A DNA stretch of 64,000 bases from Caryophanales bacterium UBA5026 (lineage in GTDB: Bacteria; Bacillota_I; Bacilli_A; RF39; UBA660): positions 4,064 through 68,063 of the forward strand of contig DICM01000028.1 of NCBI GenBank assembly GCA_002416285.1, given 5' to 3'. The notes beneath the pieces were generated by a model, which made no database searches, had not been told where the DNA came from, and saw only the letters and a program-made list of their open reading frames with translations. Made by a program: the position numbers and the translations under genes. Below, in pieces: positions 1-7,679 of this stretch (its first letter is position 1; each line of letters starts with the position of its first letter).

Positions 1-516
1 TTTTTTAATCATTTTGATTCCCAAAAAATAACCTAATTGAATTAATAATAAAGTAGATAAAAAACTGAAAATTAAAAAGATGATAGCTCCTTTTGGAACG
101 AGCCCAATTCCAATTCCACTTCCAATAGAATCTAAAGAAAGCGTTGTTCCTAATATAATTGATTCTTTGATACTTAGATCTTTAGAATGATCAAAATCTG
201 CACTCATTTCATCTGCATACACTTGCAATAGTCGATTTTTTTTATTTTTGAAGGTTCTTTTTATAATTGTTTCAAACATGCGATAGAAACCCATGAAAAA
301 TAAAATGAAAAAGCTTGAAAAGATACAAAAGGAATTAGGTAAAAAGTTTCGTATAATGTTTGAACAGAAAAGTGAAATTCCTAACAACAATGTACCGATA
401 AAACTTATCATAAAAATTGCAGATTTTGGAATATGAATATTACTTATCCCATATGAAATGCTTGTGAAAAAGGAGTCTAGTGATAAAGTAATTGCTAATA
501 ATAGAAGTGTTATCAT
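1..516 (-). CDS. ytaF: YtaF/MntP-family sporulation membrane protein (partial, C-terminus cut by window edge)
   Basis: The minus strand is open without a stop from an ATG at 516 to base 1 (172 codons), so the C-terminus lies outside the window. The N-terminus reads MITLLLLAITLSLDSFFTSI, and a second LSLDSIGSGIG motif lies about 25 residues from the edge. These paired SLDS motifs in a hydrophobic background are typical of the YtaF branch of the MntP family, which Bacillus annotations call a sporulation membrane protein. The ATG at 516 is chosen because an AAGGTGATG ribosome site sits just upstream; the frame stays open further upstream without a good start. It is divergent from hsp20. Its biochemical role (possibly cation transport, as in MntP) is inferred. 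Confidence 0.8.
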   Translation of the reverse strand, partial: MITLLLLAITLSLDSFFTSISYGISNIHIPKSAIFMISFIGTLLLGISLFCSNIIRNFLPNSFCIFSSFFILFFMGFYRMFETIIKRTFKNKKNRLLQVYADEMSADFDHSKDLSIKESIILGTTLSLDSIGSGIGIGLVPKGAIIFLIFSFLSTLLLIQLGYFLGIKMIKK

Positions 517-580
517 TGCATCACCTTGTATAGTATATGCATCATGATGGATGTCACCTAGTAAAAAAGCCCCCATCTTT

Positions 581-607
581 TTAGCACTCACTATTGACAA
601 GTGCTAA
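581..607 (+). promoter_or_regulatory. CIRCE operator (HrcA binding site)
   Basis: TTAGCACTC, nine spacer bases, then AAGTGCTAA. This matches the CIRCE consensus (TTAGCACTC-N9-GAGTGCTAA) in 17 of 18 arm positions. It overlaps the -35 box of the hsp20 promoter, the arrangement expected for HrcA repression. hrcA itself is not in the window. Confidence 0.93.
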
Positions 608-621
608 AAAAGTGATATAAT
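594..621 (+). promoter_or_regulatory. Sigma-A-type promoter of hsp20
   Basis: TTGACA at 594-599, a 16-base spacer and TATAAT at 616-621. Both hexamers are perfect consensus, and the -35 lies inside the CIRCE operator, so the promoter is probably strong but heat-regulated. Confidence 0.88.
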
Positions 622-641
622 GTAATCGTGAGGTGATAAGT

Positions 642-1034
642 ATGTATTTAGTACCAAAAAAATATTATTTTGATCATATTTTCGATAATTTATTAGAAAA
701 TAATGATGATATGTTGATGCGTTCTGATATTTATGAGAAAGATGGGAGTTATCACTTTGAGGCAGAGCTTCCTGGATTTGATAAATCTGAAATAAAAGTT
801 GATTTTAATAATGGCAATTTAAGTATTAGTGCCGAAAAGGAAGAGATAAATGAAAGTGATGATAAGAAATATCTTAGAAAGGAACGTATCTATAATAAGA
901 TGAATCGTCGTTTCTATTTCGGAGAAAAAATAGATCAAAATAATATCAAAGCAGAATTTAATAATGGTATACTAAAAGTAGTTCTTCCTAAAATAGAAGA
1001 AGAGGAAACAACTACTGCAATTGAAATTCAATAA
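642..1034 (+). CDS. hsp20: Small heat shock protein, Hsp20/alpha-crystallin family
   Basis: A 130-residue ATP-independent holdase chaperone that binds unfolding proteins. The alpha-crystallin domain covers roughly residues 28-120: it starts at DIYEKDGSYHFEAELPGF, ends with the conserved NNGILKVVLPK strand, and the tail carries an I-x-I-type anchor (AIEIQ). The ATG at 642 is preferred over the in-frame GTG at 633 because the GAGGTGA ribosome site at 630-636 would overlap that GTG. It is a single-gene unit with its own promoter, CIRCE operator and terminator. Small Hsps are not always HrcA targets, so the CIRCE control is notable. The family call is secure. Confidence 0.95.
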   Translation: MYLVPKKYYFDHIFDNLLENNDDMLMRSDIYEKDGSYHFEAELPGFDKSEIKVDFNNGNLSISAEKEEINESDDKKYLRKERIYNKMNRRFYFGEKIDQNNIKAEFNNGILKVVLPKIEEEETTTAIEIQ

Positions 1035-1057
1035 GGAGAATGAAATCTCCTTTTTAT
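1033..1057 (+). terminator. Rho-independent terminator of hsp20
   Basis: Stem AAGGAGA / TCTCCTT (1033-1039 with 1046-1052), loop ATGAAA, then a T-rich tract. It starts at the stop codon of hsp20. Confidence 0.8.
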
Positions 1058-1086
1058 TTGATTTCTAAAGAGATATTCACTATAAT
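1058..1086 (+). promoter_or_regulatory. Promoter of the alpha/beta hydrolase gene
   Basis: TTGATT at 1058-1063, a 17-base spacer and TATAAT at 1081-1086, ending about 40 bases before the ATG. Confidence 0.65.
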
Positions 1087-1123
1087 TAGAATAAGTAAGT
1101 AAAACTTTTTAAGGGGGAAACAA

Positions 1124-2032
1124 ATGCTAGTTTACATTTTTATCACAATTATAGTTATAGTTTTTGTCGGTATATTAATATCGTTTAATCGTGATATAAA
1201 CAAATATAGTCAAAAATTGAAATCTTATAATATAAAAAAATTTGACACTGAATTTGGAAAGATGAGCTATGTAGAAGAGGGAACTGGAGAGGCAATTTTA
1301 CTTTCTCATGGTATTTTCGGAGGATATGATCAAGGTTATTTAAGTTTAAAAAAATTATTAAAAGGGAATTATAAAAAAATCGCTATTTCTAGGTTTGGAT
1401 ATCCTGGATCGAGTTTACCTAAAAAACCAACTCCAAAAAATCAATCTAAAGTTTTTGTACAATTGCTCGACGTGTTAAAAATAGATAAAGCTTATATCAT
1501 TAGTACTTCAGCTGGAGGGGCTTCAGGATTACGATTTACTTTAGATTATCCTGAACGAGTAAAAGGGTTAATTCTATTATCTTCTGGAGTTCCTGATAAA
1601 AAACGAACAATAGAAGAAGTGCAGAATCTTGGAATGATGGGACCACCAAGTTTTATTGTCAATGATTTTACAATGTGGTTTGTATTGAAATATTTTGGAT
1701 TTGCATTTCGTTCTATGTTAGGTAGTGGAGACAGTAAGGATTTATTGGCGACGATGTTACCAGTGAAAGAGCGACATAAAGGTGTCATTGCAGATACTAA
1801 TATCACAAATATTGATATGACACTTCACTATGATGAATATCAATTAGAAAATATAAAAGTTCCAATTCTGGTAATCCATGCTAAAGACGATCCAATGGCA
1901 AAATATGAAAATATTGAAGCATTTTTAAAAAGGGTAAATGCTGATACAGCTATCTATGAAACTGGCGGACATTTGATCGAAGGACACGATTGCTCTAAGG
2001 TAATAGAAAAGTTCATAGATAATACAAAATAA
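1124..2032 (+). CDS. Membrane-anchored alpha/beta hydrolase
   Basis: A 302-residue hydrolase. Residues 2-20 are a single hydrophobic segment, so it is either N-terminally anchored or carries an uncleaved signal. The fold motifs are in order: oxyanion-hole LSHGIFGG, nucleophile elbow ISTSAGGASG (Ser in a variant S-x-S-x-G elbow), the acidic residue in VIHAKDDPMA, and the catalytic His in GGHLIEGHD near the C-terminus. A GGGGGAAA ribosome site precedes the ATG. The gene has its own promoter and stands alone. The fold is clear; the substrate (ester, lactone, peptide) cannot be told. The first position of the elbow is Ser instead of the usual Gly, a tolerated but uncommon change. Confidence 0.88.
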   Translation: MLVYIFITIIVIVFVGILISFNRDINKYSQKLKSYNIKKFDTEFGKMSYVEEGTGEAILLSHGIFGGYDQGYLSLKKLLKGNYKKIAISRFGYPGSSLPKKPTPKNQSKVFVQLLDVLKIDKAYIISTSAGGASGLRFTLDYPERVKGLILLSSGVPDKKRTIEEVQNLGMMGPPSFIVNDFTMWFVLKYFGFAFRSMLGSGDSKDLLATMLPVKERHKGVIADTNITNIDMTLHYDEYQLENIKVPILVIHAKDDPMAKYENIEAFLKRVNADTAIYETGGHLIEGHDCSKVIEKFIDNTK

Positions 2033-2055
2033 AAGATTTTCAAATTTCTTTTTCC

Positions 2056-2084
2056 TTGACTTATCTATTATTCTAAGATAAGAT
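2056..2084 (+). promoter_or_regulatory. Promoter of the PF06541-murI operon
   Basis: TTGACT at 2056-2061, a 17-base spacer and TAAGAT at 2079-2084. The predicted start near 2091 leaves a leader of about 60 bases before the ATG at 2152. Confidence 0.65.
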
Positions 2085-2151
2085 GTTAAAGACTAGAAAA
2101 AGGTACATATTTTTAATAAAAAATTATTATGTTATATAGATGAGGTGTCAT

Positions 2152-2865
2152 ATGAAATTTCAATTGATTGAGTTAGGCTTTTTATTATTTATGACTTATT
2201 CGTTCTTAGGTTGGTTATTAGAAGTAATTGTATGTTATAAGGATCAGAAAAAGTTTGTTAATCGAGGCTTTTTAATCGGCCCTTTTTGTCCTATTTATGG
2301 TGTTGGATCACTACTTATGATCATCCTACTTCATGATTATGTTAAAGATATAATCGTATTATTTTGCTTATCGGTGATTGTGTGTTCTATTTTAGAATAC
2401 GTAACTAGTTATATTATGGAAAAGTTATTTCGAGCAAGATGGTGGGATTATAGTGATAAGCGATTTAATATCAATGGTCGAGTTTGTCTAGAAACATTAA
2501 CTCCATTTGGTTTTTTTGGTACACTAATCGTTGCTTATATCAATCCATTCTTGTTTTCACTATATTTAGATATTCCAAAGATTGCTGTTCATTTTGTAAC
2601 TGGTTTTTTCTTAGGATTATTTCTACTTGATTTAGTTGTTTCATGTAATATTATTATGAGTTTTAAGAAAGTTGCAAGAACGATCAAAAAGGATAGTACT
2701 GAAGAGATCACAAAACGAGTTCGGAAGGTACTAACGCAACAATCTGTTCTTACAAGTAGATTGATGAGAGCGTTTCCTAATGCCCAAGCTACGATTGGAA
2801 AATTATCTAAAAAACACTATTTATTTAAATTTGATCGAGATCGTCATGAAAAGAAGAGAAAATGA
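2152..2865 (+). CDS. PF06541 family membrane protein (putative ABC transporter type IV permease-like)
   Basis: A 237-residue polytopic protein with about five hydrophobic segments and a positively charged C-terminal tail. It has the family signatures: an N-terminal YSFLGWLLE segment, the FVNRGFLIGPFCPIYGVG motif, and the C-x-E/D-T-x-x-x-FG motif (CLETLTPFGFFG). ATG 2152 is chosen because GAGGTG at 2142-2147 precedes it; the in-frame ATG at 2140 overlaps that site. It overlaps murI by four bases (ATGA), which implies translational coupling. Members are labelled ABC-type permeases, but no ATPase is adjacent here and transport is unproven. Confidence 0.85.
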   Translation: MKFQLIELGFLLFMTYSFLGWLLEVIVCYKDQKKFVNRGFLIGPFCPIYGVGSLLMIILLHDYVKDIIVLFCLSVIVCSILEYVTSYIMEKLFRARWWDYSDKRFNINGRVCLETLTPFGFFGTLIVAYINPFLFSLYLDIPKIAVHFVTGFFLGLFLLDLVVSCNIIMSFKKVARTIKKDSTEEITKRVRKVLTQQSVLTSRLMRAFPNAQATIGKLSKKHYLFKFDRDRHEKKRK

Positions 2866-3599
2866 TTGGGATATTTGATTCTGGAATTGGTGGAGTAACG
2901 GTATTAAAAGAAATAATTAAGTTGCTACCGAACTATCATTATTTCTACTATAGTGATTCTAAAAATAACCCATATGGAGATAAAAATCTTGATCAAATTT
3001 ATAGTATCGTTTATGATGTTGTTGTCTCTCTCATGGAACAAGGTTGCACAATAATTGTGATTGCCTGCAATACGGCAAGTGCAATTTGTGTGAATAAACT
3101 GAGAGATGAATTTCCTAACTTTCCTTTTGTTGCAATTGAACCTGCATATAAAATGCTTTATAATGCTGGAGTAACTACAAAAACTTTAGTAATGGCAACT
3201 AGAGGGACTATCGAAAGTGAGAGGTTTCAAGCACTTTACAAACAATATGATAATGGACATACCATTCTCTATCCATGCATAGGATTGGCTAGTTTAATTG
3301 AACTAGGAAATATGGAAGAGGTTTCTAAATACTTAAAGCAACATTTCCAATATTATCAGAATGTTAAGAATGTAGTACTTGGATGTACCCATTATCCACT
3401 TATCAAGGATTTAATAAAGGATGTTTTAGGTGATGTAACTTTTTACGATGGCAGTTATGGTGTGGCTCTAGAATTAGAAAGAAAGATCAAGAAACATTGT
3501 ATAAAGAATAAAACATCTTTGATTGATTTCTATGATTCTTCTAATGATGTATTCAAAGAGAAAAGATTTTGGAATTTTCTTGAAAAAGGTAAAATTTAA
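2862..3599 (+). CDS. murI: Glutamate racemase
   Basis: Interconverts L- and D-glutamate to supply D-Glu for peptidoglycan. The 245-residue protein begins with the FDSGIGG motif (Asp6, Ser7). The two catalytic cysteines are visible: Cys69 in ACNTASA and Cys175 in GCTHYPL. The family is usually 255-275 residues, so this is a slightly short but complete enzyme. It is coupled by a four-base overlap to the upstream membrane gene. No separate promoter is visible. Confidence 0.96.
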   Translation: MIGIFDSGIGGVTVLKEIIKLLPNYHYFYYSDSKNNPYGDKNLDQIYSIVYDVVVSLMEQGCTIIVIACNTASAICVNKLRDEFPNFPFVAIEPAYKMLYNAGVTTKTLVMATRGTIESERFQALYKQYDNGHTILYPCIGLASLIELGNMEEVSKYLKQHFQYYQNVKNVVLGCTHYPLIKDLIKDVLGDVTFYDGSYGVALELERKIKKHCIKNKTSLIDFYDSSNDVFKEKRFWNFLEKGKI

Positions 3600-3650
3600 A
3601 TAAAATATATGAAGATGAATATTATTTCAACATTATATTAAATTAATTTG

Positions 3651-3687
3651 AAAGATTATAGTTGCAAAATTATAATCTTTTTTATTT
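3651..3687 (+). terminator. Terminator after murI
   Basis: AAAGATTATA (3651-3660) pairs with TATAATCTTT (3671-3680), followed by TTTATTT. The 10-bp stem is perfect with a 10-base loop. Confidence 0.75.
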
Positions 3688-3737
3688 GTCAAAAGTTCTA
3701 ATTTCTCTTATAGTATCTTTCTATGAAAGGAGAAATT

Positions 3738-5897
3738 ATGAAGAAGTTATTTATTTTTTTAATTGTTTGTTTTTTCTTTGACATCAAATTGCTTGCAGCT
3801 GCTTCGGTATATTGGGACTATATTCCCAATGTATATAGTAATCGCTATTTGAATGGACAAAATTATTCTGGGCCAATTGGCTATGCGTATCTTGAAGGTA
3901 GGATGGTCTACTGTATTAATCCTTATATTGGTTCCGGTGTTGAATATGAAAGAGATGATAGTATTTTATCGAAATTTTCTGCTGATGATTTGGATTATCT
4001 ATCCTTGGTAGCTCATTATGGTGTGAAGGAAAAGGATCAACATCCCTATTATTATCTGGCGAGTCAAGAATTAATATGGAGACGTGTTACAGGAGATAAT
4101 GAAGTTTCTTTCACAACAGAGTACAAAGAAAAAGGGGATAAAATTAATATCACAGATTATAAAAACATAATAGAGGATAATGTGAAAAGAGAAATCGAAG
4201 GTCCAAAATTCGAGACAAAAGAAATTCAAGGAAACGTATTTTCCACAATTACTTTAATTGATAAAAATAGTGTTTTAGAGGGATACCAAGTTATAAATAA
4301 TTCAAATCATCAGGTAACAATTGAAGGGCAGTTACTAACAATTAAGATTTTAGATGATAAGGAGGCAGAAATAGAATTGATTCGTAATATTGATGGGAAT
4401 AGAATGGGTTTTACCTCGCCAAATGGGCAGGATTTGGCTTTGTTACAAGGATTTCAAAAAATTGTGAAAATCAAGATTAAACCAACTAATTCTTATACGG
4501 AAAAAATTCGTGTTCATCACACTTATCATAATAGTGTAATCTCCTCTTATTTTGAATTTCAGATTTTCGATATTGATAATCAAAAGTTAATTGAGAAAAA
4601 GGGGACGAATATTTTTAAAACTACTAATGATGGGTTATTTTTATCAGATTTTACTTTGCCGAGAGGGAATTATGAGATTATTGATGTTAGTGCTAGAGAT
4701 CCCTATTTGAAAGGAAGTAAAAGTAAGTTTCAAATAAAGGAAATTCATAATGATGGAATTTTAGATATCTATCAAGAGGTTGCTATTCCAAGTGGAAAAG
4801 TAATTGTGACACGGTATCAAAATCTTTATCAAAAAGAAAAGTATCCAGTACCAAATGTCTGTTATTTCTTATATTCTAAACAGGTACTATATGGTCCTGA
4901 TGGGGAATGGTTATATCCAGTTGGAGCAATGCTTGGGTTTTCGTGTACAGATCATGATGGTAAGCTCTTTTTTGATAAAATACCACTTGGAGAATATTCA
5001 TTGGTCGAAGATTTTGATCCCACCAATCAAAATTATATCCATGATAGTACTGTTATACCAGTCTCTATTCAATACCAGGATGATCAGACTGATCTGGTTG
5101 AAATAAACATTTCAAAAGTATCAGACTATCCATTATTTAACATCAATTTATGGTCATGGAAAGAAATTTTTTTGGGAATAGTACAGCAGAGTGGTATGTA
5201 TGATACTGTACCGTTTTCTTCAGAGTATGGCTTGTACGCAAGTGAGGTATTACTATTTAATGATCCCTTGTGGAGAAGTGGTGATTTAATTACTCTTTTG
5301 AATCTTGACGATAATGGATTTGAACGATTTTCTATACCACTTCCTAAAGGCGAATATTATATTATGCCGATTCTTGGGGGACAAAAAATTTATTTTCGAG
5401 TAGATAGTGATGATTCGATTGATGTAGAGTTTTACCATCCATTAGCAAAAGGAGATCTTACAATAATGGTTGAAGATATTAATCATAATGTAGTTAAAGA
5501 TGAGCTCTTTATCTTAACAGATACTACAGGTATTTGTTGGGAATGGGTTACTGATCAAAATGGAACTATCTTTTTAAATGATTTGCCAACAGGCTATTAT
5601 CATTTATTAGATAAAAAGAATCACAATAATATTTCTTTTTATTTACCTAGTTATGGAAAATTATTGCACTTTATACGCAGCGAAAATTCAAATAATGATC
5701 AAGATTCTGATGAGTCAGAAACATTACTTGAAGAAGAGTCTCCTATAGATTCTGATAATCCGTCACATGGAGATACTATTCACGATAATAAAACAGAAGA
5801 AATTCTCCCTAAAACCACTAAGTCTAATCCTAAAGGTTTTAATCTGTTCTTGTTTGGAGGATTATTATTAATCTATGTTATTATCCATTATTCTTAA
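3738..5897 (+). CDS. Cell-wall-anchored thioester-domain (TQXA) adhesin with SpaA-like repeats
   Basis: A 719-residue surface protein. A signal peptide spans about residues 1-23. The thioester domain follows: Cys59 in VYCINP and Gln110 in ASQELIW fit the Cys and the TQxA-type Gln that form the internal thioester used to bind host targets covalently in Gram-positive adhesins. SpaA/Cna-B-like beta modules follow (for example the DGKLFFDKIPLGEYSLVE strand pair and a second near QNGTIFLNDLPTGYYHL). The C-terminus has an acidic Ser/Asp/Glu stretch, LPKTT at about 690-694, a hydrophobic segment and a short tail, so it is a variant LPxTG sorting signal. ATG 3738 is chosen for its GGAGAAATT site; the ATG at 3723 lies upstream of that site. 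It overlaps its sortase by 23 bases. Host binding is inferred from the family. Confidence 0.85.
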   Translation: MKKLFIFLIVCFFFDIKLLAAASVYWDYIPNVYSNRYLNGQNYSGPIGYAYLEGRMVYCINPYIGSGVEYERDDSILSKFSADDLDYLSLVAHYGVKEKDQHPYYYLASQELIWRRVTGDNEVSFTTEYKEKGDKINITDYKNIIEDNVKREIEGPKFETKEIQGNVFSTITLIDKNSVLEGYQVINNSNHQVTIEGQLLTIKILDDKEAEIELIRNIDGNRMGFTSPNGQDLALLQGFQKIVKIKIKPTNSYTEKIRVHHTYHNSVISSYFEFQIFDIDNQKLIEKKGTNIFKTTNDGLFLSDFTLPRGNYEIIDVSARDPYLKGSKSKFQIKEIHNDGILDIYQEVAIPSGKVIVTRYQNLYQKEKYPVPNVCYFLYSKQVLYGPDGEWLYPVGAMLGFSCTDHDGKLFFDKIPLGEYSLVEDFDPTNQNYIHDSTVIPVSIQYQDDQTDLVEINISKVSDYPLFNINLWSWKEIFLGIVQQSGMYDTVPFSSEYGLYASEVLLFNDPLWRSGDLITLLNLDDNGFERFSIPLPKGEYYIMPILGGQKIYFRVDSDDSIDVEFYHPLAKGDLTIMVEDINHNVVKDELFILTDTTGICWEWVTDQNGTIFLNDLPTGYYHLLDKKNHNNISFYLPSYGKLLHFIRSENSNNDQDSDESETLLEEESPIDSDNPSHGDTIHDNKTEEILPKTTKSNPKGFNLFLFGGLLLIYVIIHYS

Positions 5898-6330
5898 TTT
5901 TTTCTTTATTATTAGTTCTGCTTTTATATCACTAAATAGCGATTTGCCATCGAAAGGGCAGAACATAGGAAGTCTCTTTATTCCGTCTCAAAATTACTTT
6001 CATAGTGTTGTCTACAGTTTTGAACAAGATATATTAGATCAAGATTCAATCGGTTTGCAGGCAGTTGGATTAAAACGTAATAATTTTGTATTGGCTGGGC
6101 ATAATAAAAAAGGAGTCTTTTCGATATTAGAAAAATTAAAAGTAGGAGAAATGGTAATTTTTCAAATTTATGAAATAGAACACAGATATAGAATTGAAAA
6201 ACGATTCTTAGTAGGTGAAGATGATATCTCTTTACTAGAAGAGACGAAAGAAGAGCAGCTGACACTTCTTACTTGTATTTGGGATTCCAGTAAGAGGCTT
6301 GTTTTAATCGCAAAAAAAGAGAGTTTTTAA
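5875..6330 (+). CDS. Dedicated sortase-family transpeptidase
   Basis: A 151-residue protein with an N-terminal membrane anchor (about residues 3-20) and a compact sortase core: His76 in LAGHN, Cys134 in TLLTC and Arg141 in KRLVLIAK form the sortase triad. The expected role is to cut the LPKTT signal of the adjacent adhesin and join it to the cell wall. The ATG at 5875 lies 14 bases from the GGAGG at 5856-5860, an unusually long spacing inside the adhesin gene, so translation may depend on coupling to the upstream gene. It is shorter than most sortases (about 180-220 residues); subclass cannot be assigned with certainty, although class D-like size and TLxTC context fit. Confidence 0.85.
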   Translation: MLLSIILNFFFIISSAFISLNSDLPSKGQNIGSLFIPSQNYFHSVVYSFEQDILDQDSIGLQAVGLKRNNFVLAGHNKKGVFSILEKLKVGEMVIFQIYEIEHRYRIEKRFLVGEDDISLLEETKEEQLTLLTCIWDSSKRLVLIAKKESF

Positions 6331-6339
6331 CTCTCTTTT
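6315..6339. terminator. Bidirectional terminator between the convergent sortase and minus-strand genes
   Basis: Nine-bp stem AAAAGAGAG / CTCTCTTTT with a seven-base loop. A-tract on the left and T-tract on the right serve transcription from both sides. Confidence 0.75.
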
Positions 6340-7435
6340 AAGATATTACATATGGTTTCTCTTTTGAACCATCACCACTAGTATAGCGAATACCTCCGTT
6401 TAGTTCGACAACAAATCTTGGTGTAGCAGAACTAGATGCATTCGAAAGGAACATGCTACCAGATAATTTGAACGCTTTATAAGATGTGTTCGCATCTGTA
6501 GTTATGGACCAACTTGATTGAGATAATTTTGCTAGATAATTGTAATTTTTACACTGGGCTTGAGTTCCAGTTGCACAATTTGTATCTAACGATATGATTT
6601 GATATTCGTTGACTTGTAGTAATCCAATATTTTCTTCTTCTGTTACTTCAGAACATTCAATACTACCATCGTTAATCGTTTCATTTAGATCTCTTTTACC
6701 AATACATAAAGTCTGTGGCAACATTTTTGCTTTATCGCTATCTGTAAAGAAATCTGGATTATTATAATAATCGTGTAATGAATCGCGGATACGGCTTACT
6801 TCGAATGTATTAATTCCAACAGTTGATTTACGATCAATATTATAACGATTATCCCAGACAACTTTTTCTAATTTATCAGCAAATAATAATCGGATACTGT
6901 TATCATCTTTGACTCTAAGGATATACCAAAGGTGATTTGCAAATTTAACATAGTTATTTACTTTTTCTCCTCGGAAAATATAGTTGTTACTCATGTAATA
7001 TAGTCCATCACCTTCTGTAACAACATTTTTTTCGGCTGTTATTTTGTCTACTAATAATACTGTTTGATAATCTTTTCCACAATCTAAACTAGGAGCATAA
7101 TAGTAAAATTCATCGTTTTTTGTAACTGTTACTTCTCCTGAACATTGGGCATTCTTCCGTAGTTTATCAAAGGAATTAAGGTATCCATTATTGATTAAGT
7201 CTTTGCTGTCAATAGTTACAGAACTTCCATTATCAATAGGTAGAGCACTTTTATGCTTTTTATAGTATTCTTTGGCGGCATTTGTCATTTCTAACTCAAT
7301 ATTGCTATAGGACATATTTTTTCCTTTAAGTAAGCTTGTAATTAAGCTAGCTGCACCGATAAGGGCAATAAATGCAACTCCAATTCCGATAAATAAAAAT
7401 AATTTCTTATTTAATTGTTTTGTATTCAGTTTCAA
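6338..7435 (-). CDS. Membrane-anchored extracytoplasmic protein, pseudopilin-like N-terminus, unknown function
   Basis: A 365-residue protein with a basic N-terminus and one transmembrane helix (about residues 12-35), followed by MTNAAKEYYKKHKSALP, which resembles the region after the helix in pseudopilins, but there is no GFTLxE cleavage motif. The ectodomain has several paired cysteines, a WYILRVKDDNSIRLLF segment and a C-terminal GGIRYTSGDGSKEKPYVI ending seen in cell-surface proteins of related bacteria. Start is TTG at 7435, chosen for the AGGGAGG site seven bases upstream. It is the only minus-strand gene here apart from ytaF and the coat gene, and faces away from the prepilin gene at 7680. 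Function is not recognised; surface display beside pilin-like proteins is inferred. Confidence 0.75.
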   Translation of the reverse strand: MKLNTKQLNKKLFLFIGIGVAFIALIGAASLITSLLKGKNMSYSNIELEMTNAAKEYYKKHKSALPIDNGSSVTIDSKDLINNGYLNSFDKLRKNAQCSGEVTVTKNDEFYYYAPSLDCGKDYQTVLLVDKITAEKNVVTEGDGLYYMSNNYIFRGEKVNNYVKFANHLWYILRVKDDNSIRLLFADKLEKVVWDNRYNIDRKSTVGINTFEVSRIRDSLHDYYNNPDFFTDSDKAKMLPQTLCIGKRDLNETINDGSIECSEVTEEENIGLLQVNEYQIISLDTNCATGTQAQCKNYNYLAKLSQSSWSITTDANTSYKAFKLSGSMFLSNASSSATPRFVVELNGGIRYTSGDGSKEKPYVIS

Positions 7436-7456
7436 TTGAATTCCTCCCTGCTAGTG

Positions 7457-7489
7457 TTATTATACAATATTTGTCTTTATTATACAATA
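7457..7489. repeat. Perfect 13-bp direct repeat, 20-bp period, over the minus-strand promoter
   Basis: TTATTATACAATA occurs at 7457-7469 and again at 7477-7489. The left copy covers the minus-strand -10 hexamer and the right copy covers the -35. A 20-bp period puts both copies on the same face of the helix, which would suit a dimeric regulator, but the copies are low complexity. Confidence 0.6.
7459..7487 (-). promoter_or_regulatory. Promoter of the minus-strand membrane protein gene
   Basis: On the minus strand, TTGTAT (7487-7482), 17-base spacer and TATAAT (7464-7459), about 25 bases from the TTG start. Confidence 0.6.
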
Positions 7490-7613
7490 AAATTGGTATT
7501 TCGTGTACAACATTTTTATTGTTAGTATGGATTATTAATTTTAATTGATTATTATTATCAAGAAAATTTGAATTTTTATTAAAAATCATTAAATAAAATT
7601 TAAAAATAGAGTG

Positions 7614-7641
7614 TTAAGAAATTTTGTGATTATGATATAAT
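7614..7641 (+). promoter_or_regulatory. Promoter of the 1005-residue prepilin-like gene
   Basis: TTAAGA at 7614-7619, 16-base spacer, TATAAT at 7636-7641, then an AGGAGG ribosome site before the ATG at 7680. Confidence 0.55.
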
Positions 7642-7679
7642 AAAAAATATAGAAACTATGAAAATAGGAGGATAGAATT

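Noticed and set aside
531..539. Sporulation-sigma -10 (CATATACTA on the minus strand) for ytaF
   Set aside because: A transcript start there would fall almost on the ribosome site of the ATG at 516, and no matching -35 is spaced properly.
1546..1806. Minus-strand ORFs inside plus-strand genes (for example here, 7589-7981, 39955-40329, 48539-48919)
   Set aside because: They lack ribosome sites, have no recognisable domains, and lie opposite well-supported genes; they are shadows of codon bias.
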